This document shows positions 42,728 through 47,640 of a stretch of 47,640 bases of DNA, in pieces. A program made the translations under genes and the position numbers. The notes beneath the pieces were generated by a model that was given only the letters and a program-made list of their open reading frames with translations, was not told the DNA's origin and did no database searches. The stretch comes from Deltaproteobacteria bacterium (GTDB taxonomy: Bacteria > Desulfobacterota > GWC2-55-46): assembly GCA_015075075.1 (NCBI GenBank), contig JABTVA010000019.1:1-47640 (forward strand), read 5' to 3'. Each line of letters opens with the position of its first letter. The stretch's first letter is position 1.

Positions 42728-44168
42728 ATGGAAGCCAACGGCACAAGAGGCCTCCTCCTTGAGGAGCCGCTGATATTCGAGAAGTCGTCGCCAGGCCGCA
42801 TCGGCATAGGGCCGGCCCATTCCGACGTCCCGGAGACATCGCCTTCGGAGGCCATTCCGGGCAAGTTCCTGAGAAAAGACCTGGACGGCTTTCCGGGCCC
42901 GCCGAGATAGACACGGTCCGCCACTATACGAGACTGTCGCAGTGGAACTTCGGCGTGGACTCGAGTTCTACCCTCTGGCTCGTACCGGTACGCACCCAGA
43001 TAAACAGGCGGCCTGCCGCCTTCCGAGCTTCTCCAACATACACTTACCAGCCGGAGGAGCTTACAGGCGCGCTCGAGCTCATGCACTCGCTCGAAGCTTA
43101 TCTTTCCGAGATTACCGGCATGGAGGCTGTCACCCTGCAGCCCTCGGCAGGCGCGCACGAGGAGCTATGCGGGCTTCTCATGATGGCCGCCTACTTCAAA
43201 TCCAAGGGCAAGCCGCGCACAAAGATAATAATCCCTGATACGGCCCACGGCACCAACCCGGCGAGCTCGCACCTCGCGGGCTTCAAGGTGGTGCCCGTGA
43301 AATCCGAGGGCAAGGGGGTCCTCTCGGTCGAGGCGGTGGCCGCCGTGATGGATAGAAAACCGCTGGCTCATGCTCACTAACCCCAATACAATCGGCCTCT
43401 TCGAGAGGAACATGAAGAAATAGCCGAGGTCGTCCATTCAAAGGCGCGGGTTCGTCTACTGCGACGGCGCGAACATGAACGCGCTCATGGGGCTTACGAA
43501 ATTAGGCGCGCTGGGCGTGGACGTTGTGCAGCTTAATCTCCACAAGACCTTTCCACCCCGCACGGCGAAGAGCGGCGAGGCAGCGGCCCGGTCGGCGTTA
43601 GCAGGCGCTTGAGCCCTTCCTGTCCCGAGGATAAAAGGAAGGCGAAAAATACAGCCTCGATTTCAAAAGGCCTAATACCGCAGGCAGGATGAAGTCCTTC
43701 TACGGCAACTTCTCCATCATGGTCCGGGCCTGCGCCTACATAAGGCGTATGGGCGGAGAAGGGCCTTAAGCGCGCGTCCATTGCCCGCAATCTTAATGCC
43801 AACTACATAAAAGAGGCTCAAGGGCGTCACCACTCGCCTGACGAGCCCTGCATGCACGAATGCGTCTTTCGGACAGGATCCAGCTCGGCAGCGGCGTTTC
43901 CACGATGGATATGGCGAAGCGCCTCATCGACTACGGCTACCACCGCCGACCGTCTACTTCCCGCTTGGTCGTTTCTGGCGCGATAATGGTGGAGCCGACC
44001 GAGACTGAGACGATAGAGACGCTGGACAGGTTCATCGATGTAATGAAGGCGATAGCCGAGGAGGCGAAGACAAATCTGAGCTACTCAAAACGCGCCCACG
44101 AGGACAAAAACGGCGCGGGTAGACGAGACCAGGGCCGCGAGGGAGCCGGTCCTCAGGTGGAAAAATAA
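42728..44168 (+). pseudogene. gcvPB: Glycine dehydrogenase subunit 2, reading frame broken many times
   Basis: The PLP-bearing half of the P protein, recognisable only by joining all three frames. The start MEANGTRGLLLEEPLIFEKS is followed by TVRHYTRLSQWNFGVDSS, then ACRLPSFSNIH, then [75 protein letters not shown] with the PLP lysine, PNTAGRMKSFYGNFSIMVRA, and finally SGAIMVEPTETETIETLDRF and EPVLRWK near 44160. At least eight indels are needed. The amino-acid content is well conserved, so accumulated sequence errors in a low-coverage patch are likelier than an old pseudogene, but true inactivation is possible. A strong terminator follows. Confidence 0.85.
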
Positions 44169-44195
44169 GGCTCAAAAAATCTGTTGCCATAAATG

Positions 44196-44225
44196 AAAAG
44201 GGCAGGGTGAAAACCCTGCCCTTTT
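44196..44225 (+). terminator. Rho-independent terminator after the gcv operon
   Basis: AAAAGGGCAGGGT-GAAA-ACCCTGCCCTTTT, a perfect 13-bp stem with flanking A and T runs. It ends the operon from 39735. Confidence 0.93.
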
Positions 44226-44243
44226 ATCTCATTGCAAATTAAA

Positions 44244-44471
44244 GACAACCTCTAAAAATCAGGGAAGCTCTGATTCATTCATTTATCCGTCATTGCGAGC
44301 GAAGCGAAGCAATCTTGTCTTCAAGTAAATCAATCACTTGAGATTGCTTCGGAGCTAAAGCTCCTCGCAATGACAGCAGAAACGAGAATTAATCAGAGCT
44401 TCCTTAGAGATTTTTCACGCTTTTCCAGTAACTACGCAGAGTCCGGGGAAAGATCAATTTTAGAGATTGCC
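44244..44471. mobile_element. MITE-like element, family A copy 4, carrying a nested insertion
   Basis: The left end GACAACCTCTAAAAATC and right end GATCAATTTTAGAGATTGCC match family A with some changes, but the element is 228 bp because another repeat (44263-44403) lies inside. The inner palindrome of family A is missing, and the right part CTTTTCCAGTAACTACGCAG matches copies 2 and 5. Confidence 0.65.
44263..44403. repeat. Palindromic element (family D) nested in family A copy 4
   Basis: GGAAGCTCTGATT and AATCAGAGCTTCC form its 13-bp terminal inverted repeats (141 bp in total). Within it is a REP-like unit (44289-44374): GTCATTGCGAGCGAAGCG pairs with GCTCCTCGCAATGAC, related to the repeats at 31.4 kb. 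This makes three nested palindromes. Confidence 0.7.
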
Positions 44472-44499
44472 TGGAATTGCCGGCGCCTATCCCCTCTTC

Positions 44500-44820
44500 T
44501 CAAACCCGCAGGCTGGCGGTGGCCTGCGAGACCACGAGCTCGCTCTTGGCGACTATCTTGTGCCACTCGCCGCCAGGCGCAGGCACTATGACGCCGGGCT
44601 TCAACGCCGTAGTCGATTCCTTCCCGTTATCCAGGTAGTATGTGCCCTCTCCCTCGTGCACGAAGAATATCTGGTCGCCGCCCGGTGCCTGTGGTAATCG
44701 AGCACCTGGCCGGGCTTAGTAATGGGTGTCCTGCGCGAGCTGCTCGGTCTTTATGTAGGTGACCTTGTTTACCGCATCGTCCTTGAATTCCTTTTTAGCC
44801 GCCACGTCCGCCTGCTGCAT
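44500..44820 (-). CDS. Cupin-domain protein, frame broken by small indels
   Basis: A small single-domain cupin of about 110 residues visible across frames. From ATG 44820 (preceded by AGGAGGT and 8 bases; the earlier ATG at 44826 is too close to it) the first frame reads MQQADVAAKKEFKDDAVNKV. After a shift comes TKPGQVLDYHRH. After a further shift comes PGGDQIFFVHEGEGTYYLDN, then PGVIVPAPGGEWHKIVAKSE and a stop at 44500. Metal ligands would be His-x-His in DYHRH, the Glu in HEGEG and the His in GEWHK. Indels lie near 44723 and 44693. Substrate is unknown. It is bounded by MITE-like copies on both sides. Confidence 0.75.
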
Positions 44821-45013
44821 GTCCATACCTCCTGAATTTTATCTCTTTATCTTTGAATTTGGGGCCGCCCTTAGGCAGCATACGTTGTAATTATACACAA
44901 TGGCGTGGAGAGCGCAAGGAAAATTTTGGACTATTTAGGTCTTTTTTTACCTATTTCTCCATGAGATAGTATTTCGGCTTGTTTTTCAAGCGGTTACCTG
45001 AAGACTTATTTAA

Positions 45014-45156
45014 GGCAACCTCTAAGAATTAGAGATTTTTCACGCTTTTCCCGGAAGGCCGGGAATAAAAAGCGGAGCATATATGACAATATGTGAGCAT
45101 TTTTATTACCGTAACTACGCAGAGTCCGGGGAAAAGATCAATTTTTAGAGGTTGCC
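45014..45156. mobile_element. MITE-like element, family A copy 5
   Basis: Runs from GGCAACCTCTAAGAATTAGA to AATTTTTAGAGGTTGCC (143 bp). The inner palindrome is AATAAAAAGCGGAGCATATA with AATATGTGAGCATTTTTATT. TTAA flanks both ends, fitting a 4-bp target duplication. Its right end supplies the last codons and stop of the tlpA-like gene at 45138. The gap 44827-45013 contains no gene. Confidence 0.78.
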
Positions 45157-45799
45157 TTAAGGCTATTCTCGAAGAATTCCGCTGCAGCGGGGCTTCCGTA
45201 ATCCCTCGGCCCTGCAAGAACTCCCTCCACCCTGCCGCTTTTTCCGATTATCACAGACATGGGGATGACGCCCACCCTGTAGCTCTTCTTTGCCTCGCCG
45301 TACTGGTCGATGAGCACCGGAAAGCCCGCTGGGCTTTTTTCGAGGAACTCCATTACGCGCCTCCTCGAATCCACCGCCACGCCGATTACGACCAGGCCTT
45401 TGTCCCTGAAATCGAAGCGAGCTTCGAGAGCGCGGGGAACTCCTGCCTGCACGGCTCGCACCAGCTTGCCCAGAAATGGAGGAGGACGGTCTTTCCCCTG
45501 AAATCCGAAAGGCTCCGCTCGATGCCGTCCAGGTCCTTGAGCCTGATATCCGGCGCGGGTCCGCTTTCATTCACTGGCTGGACTATGAAGGGAAGAAGTG
45601 CATGGTTTTGATGCCGCTCGTCCGCATGGGCCCAGGGCGCGGCGATCACGAAAAGCAGGATAAGGCTTGCCCTTATTAGCGCGGGTATAAAGGAAGGAGA
45701 CTTCCGCGCGCTTTCCGCCCCGCTGGCGCGCCCCCATGAAGGGGGCGCGCGCCGGACCGAATCAACGCATTGCAATGTGTTTCTCAAACCGATTCGCAT
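45138..45799 (-). CDS. TlpA/ResA-like secreted thioredoxin, one frameshift
   Basis: A membrane- or periplasm-located thioredoxin-like protein. A hydrophobic signal segment (LIRASLILLFVIAAPWAHA) is followed by PAPDIRLKDLDGIERSLSDF and LLHFWASWCEPCRQEFPAL with the redox pair Cys-Glu-Pro-Cys. Near 45430 the frame shifts and the rest reads RDKGLVVIGVAVDSRRRVM, FPVLIDQYGEAKKSYRVGVI (with the cis-Pro loop VIPMSVIIG) and ends at 45138. The last residues KATSKN come from MITE-like copy 5. The start is uncertain: ATG 45799 lies 7 bases after the beta-barrel stop, but gives a long lead before the signal. A strong GC hairpin (45726-45750) lies in that lead. It probably maintains thiols of the secreted neighbours. 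Confidence 0.75.
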
Positions 45800-45806
45800 C
45801 GACGTC

Positions 45807-46832
45807 TCAGAATACCCAAACGAGTGTGGCGAATAGCCTCCAGTCAATCACCTGCTGAAAGCCGTTGACATTCTGGTAGACCGGGACCTGGTACTTGATC
45901 TCCGCGCTCCCGCCGGTCTTCGGTATCTTGGCCTGGACGGCAGGCGTTATGAAGACGGAATCAAGGCCCGTGAACTCTGGGTTGTCGGCCATCGAGGTTA
46001 CGGGCCGCGAATACCTGCCCTCGTGGTCCCTGTCCCTTTCCGCGTGTATGCCGTTAAGCTCAAGGCCTACGTTGATATAATCCGAGGCCTGGTACCTGGC
46101 TATGAGGTCGAGGGTGGTCTTGTCTCCGAACTCGTAGCCGTTATTGCCCTCGGTCGTGAGCTGGTGGAAGAGGTTCGCCTGCAGGACGAGCGGGTAGAGC
46201 CCCCGGGTGTAGCTCAGGAGAAAGAGCGGGTCCCAGGAGCCGCTCCCGGGCTGCATCATCGCGTGCACGAGGTTCCCGCTGGCGGTCCTCTCGCTCGTGG
46301 TGCCGGTCGGCGTCTTGATGCCGAGCCCCGCGACCAGCCTGTGCCCCGGCCTTATCGGCGCGTCGGTATAGAGCGTATAGAGGCCCATGAGGGATACGTC
46401 GCCGATGCCCGAGACCGTGTCCATGGTCATGTCCATCGTCATTCCCATTGCGCTACGCCTTCTCATGTCCATGTCGTTTATGATGTACGGGACAGAGGCC
46501 ATGAGCTGAAGGCGCTCTGTTACAGGCAGCACGCCGATAAGCGATAACTTCTGCATCCTCATCTCGGTCGGGACGCTGTATGATGAGCCCATCTGCTGGT
46601 TCTCCGCTATCGCATCGTCCGGGCTTACGTTCCTTGTCCCGTTCCTTATGGTTTCCATATGCATGTACTCGTACGCGAGCGAAAGGCCGAAGTTCTCGGC
46701 CAGGGTCACGCCCGATGAGGCCGCGCCTGCTATGCAGCACGAGAGGCCGCATTCGCCTGCCGCGTGGGCCTGCCTGCCGTTAAAAAGAGTTACTGCGACA
46801 ATTAAAAGCAAAAAGAGGATACACTTCCTCAT
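45807..46832 (-). CDS. Outer-membrane beta-barrel protein, Met-rich
   Basis: A 341-residue secreted protein: signal peptide MRKCILFLLLIVAVTLFNGR to AHA, then a Cys-rich start GECGLSCCIAG (about 26-36), then repeated amphipathic strands (LSLAYEYMHMETIRNG, LFLLSYTRGLYPLVLQANLF, and YINVGLELNGIHAERDRD) and a C-terminal aromatic ending LVWVF as in outer-membrane barrels. A Met-rich loop, MDMRRRSAMGMTMDMTMD, sits at about 121-138. It resembles the MetA-pathway/transporter-like barrel family. Met-rich and Cys motifs suggest Cu(I) or another soft metal, which is inference. It lies between a Cys/His-rich secreted protein and the tlpA-like gene, all on the minus strand. Confidence 0.7.
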   Translation of the reverse strand: MRKCILFLLLIVAVTLFNGRQAHAAGECGLSCCIAGAASSGVTLAENFGLSLAYEYMHMETIRNGTRNVSPDDAIAENQQMGSSYSVPTEMRMQKLSLIGVLPVTERLQLMASVPYIINDMDMRRRSAMGMTMDMTMDTVSGIGDVSLMGLYTLYTDAPIRPGHRLVAGLGIKTPTGTTSERTASGNLVHAMMQPGSGSWDPLFLLSYTRGLYPLVLQANLFHQLTTEGNNGYEFGDKTTLDLIARYQASDYINVGLELNGIHAERDRDHEGRYSRPVTSMADNPEFTGLDSVFITPAVQAKIPKTGGSAEIKYQVPVYQNVNGFQQVIDWRLFATLVWVF

Positions 46833-47054
46833 CTAAGAATCTCCTGTGGACGTTTTTAGAGCGCCGGGCTTTTATAAGCCCATCGCCTTATGGAAGCCGC
46901 AAGACACTCCGGCCCGTTGGTCAAGCAGCTCTTTCTGGCGTACTGCGGCCCGGAAGAACGGACGCGCGAATATGAAGGCGCAATCGCTCAATCAGGCCGA
47001 TGGGCGCCATGAGAGCCGCTTACCGCGTCATAACGGGGGAAGGAGTGGCTTTTA

Positions 47055-47471
47055 TCAGGATACGAGAGAGGCTTCGGGGGGTTCTTCGCTCGCGGCTGCG
47101 AACTGGTCTGTAAAGAAAAAAGGGGTATAAACGACAGACGATATCGAATGGTCCGGCCCGGGCGCGAGCGCTTTCCCGGCAAGGAAAGGCATATCAAGCG
47201 GGCTGAGCGCCCCCGGCCCGGCAACGTCATTTCCCAGGTACATCCCGCAGCTCAAAGACTCCGGGGCATGCCCGGCATCGTGTCCCGCATCATGCATTTC
47301 CGAATGGCCGGTATGGCAGACCACGGCTTCCGTCTTCTTGGCCATCACAGGGCACCTCTCCCCGTGAGTACAATCCTCGCCCATGTGGAGGCAGACGCTC
47401 CCCGAGAGGGGCGATAGGACCTGGAAAAGAAAGAGCATGATGAGTAATGGCGCAAGCCTTTTCACGGGCAT
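47055..47471 (-). CDS. Small secreted Cys/His/Met-rich protein, putative metal binder
   Basis: A 138-residue protein with an N-terminal signal segment (LAPLLIMLFLFQVLSPLSGS). The mature start has five cysteines (27, 34, 40, 52, 75) and a histidine-rich stretch, CHTGHSEMHDAGHDAGH (about 52-68), like metal-binding loops. The C-terminal half is a hydrophobic/Pro-rich tail without recognisable fold. TATAAT stands directly before the ATG at 47471, so a leaderless start at GTG 47465 or a downstream start is possible. It precedes the Met-rich beta-barrel (222-base gap, no other gene seen there). I do not recognise a named family. The remaining 47472-47640 shows no gene. Confidence 0.55.
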   Translation of the reverse strand: MPVKRLAPLLIMLFLFQVLSPLSGSVCLHMGEDCTHGERCPVMAKKTEAVVCHTGHSEMHDAGHDAGHAPESLSCGMYLGNDVAGPGALSPLDMPFLAGKALAPGPDHSISSVVYTPFFFTDQFAAASEEPPEASLVS

Positions 47472-47640
47472 ATTATATCGGAAACCGGGCTGAAGGGCAT
47501 GGTTTTTTACAAACGGGCGTATCTTGATGCCTTGAAGCGTACAACGGCCTGTCCTCCCGGAACGGGCGCTTTAATGCCGGATGCCTCCGATTAGCCTTGC
47601 GGAGCGCCCGCATGATGGTTTATTCTGATATTATAATATC

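Noticed and set aside
45726..45750. Terminator between the beta-barrel gene and tlpA.
   Set aside because: The 10-bp stem GCGCGCCCCC/GGGGGCGCGC is strong, but no T-tract follows on the minus strand, so it is noted only as a hairpin in the tlpA lead.
47627..47640. GATATTATAATATC palindrome at the right edge as an operator.
   Set aside because: It is cut by the window edge and short A+T palindromes are common; no gene context can be judged.

Overview
The window looks like a chromosomal segment of a GC-rich anaerobic bacterium of deltaproteobacterial (Desulfobacterota/Geobacter-like) character. The grounds are gene content and order: a four-subunit pyruvate:ferredoxin oxidoreductase, an MglA/MglB-type GTPase pair, a split glycine decarboxylase (GcvPA + GcvPB), and a run dnaX-ybaB-recR-por-mglBA-yqeY-nif3-mutS2-dnaG. 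This placement is an inference from synteny and protein character; no 16S or other phylogenetic marker was tested.

Layout. Positions 1-13.8 kb (minus strand) hold DNA replication and repair genes (dnaX, ybaB, recR, mutS2, dnaG cut by the window edge), the SRP RNA, the por operon and the mglBA pair. 14.2-19.9 kb is a complete RND efflux operon (membrane fusion protein, inner-membrane pump, outer-membrane channel). 20.4-20.7 kb carries two tRNA-Ser genes. 21-32.8 kb is a minus-strand series of envelope and housekeeping genes: a DUF2155-like lipoprotein, a TPR/metallopeptidase-like protein, a zinc-ribbon GAF protein, rodZ, a TPR lipoprotein, a PfkB kinase, mtnP, rlmN, a protoglobin-PsiE fusion, ndk, a lipoprotein and nth. 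33.2-35.4 kb is groES-groEL with a CIRCE operator. 35.5-44.2 kb is mostly plus strand: a cold-shock gene, an unknown protein, an A+T-rich OLD-family nuclease (probably horizontally acquired), a Clp1/Grc3-like P-loop kinase on the minus strand, and the glycine cleavage operon gcvT-gcvH-gcvPA-gcvPB. 44.5-47.5 kb holds a broken cupin and a three-gene secreted cluster (Cys/His/Met-rich small protein, Met-rich beta-barrel, TlpA-like thioredoxin) that could handle a soft metal such as copper.

The intergenic DNA is unusually rich in palindromic repeats. I see at least four families: a MITE-like element of about 140 bp with 17-bp terminal inverted repeats (five copies, family A); a roughly 130-150 bp element at two places around the por genes (family B); a short REP-like element (family C); and an element (family D) that sits inside one A copy and itself contains a C copy.

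Several conserved genes (mutS2 5' end, porB, ndk, groES, OLD, gcvPB, cupin, tlpA) are interrupted by small indels, while long neighbouring genes are clean. Because groES and porB should be needed, patchy assembly error is more likely than decay for most of these, but the sequence alone cannot decide.
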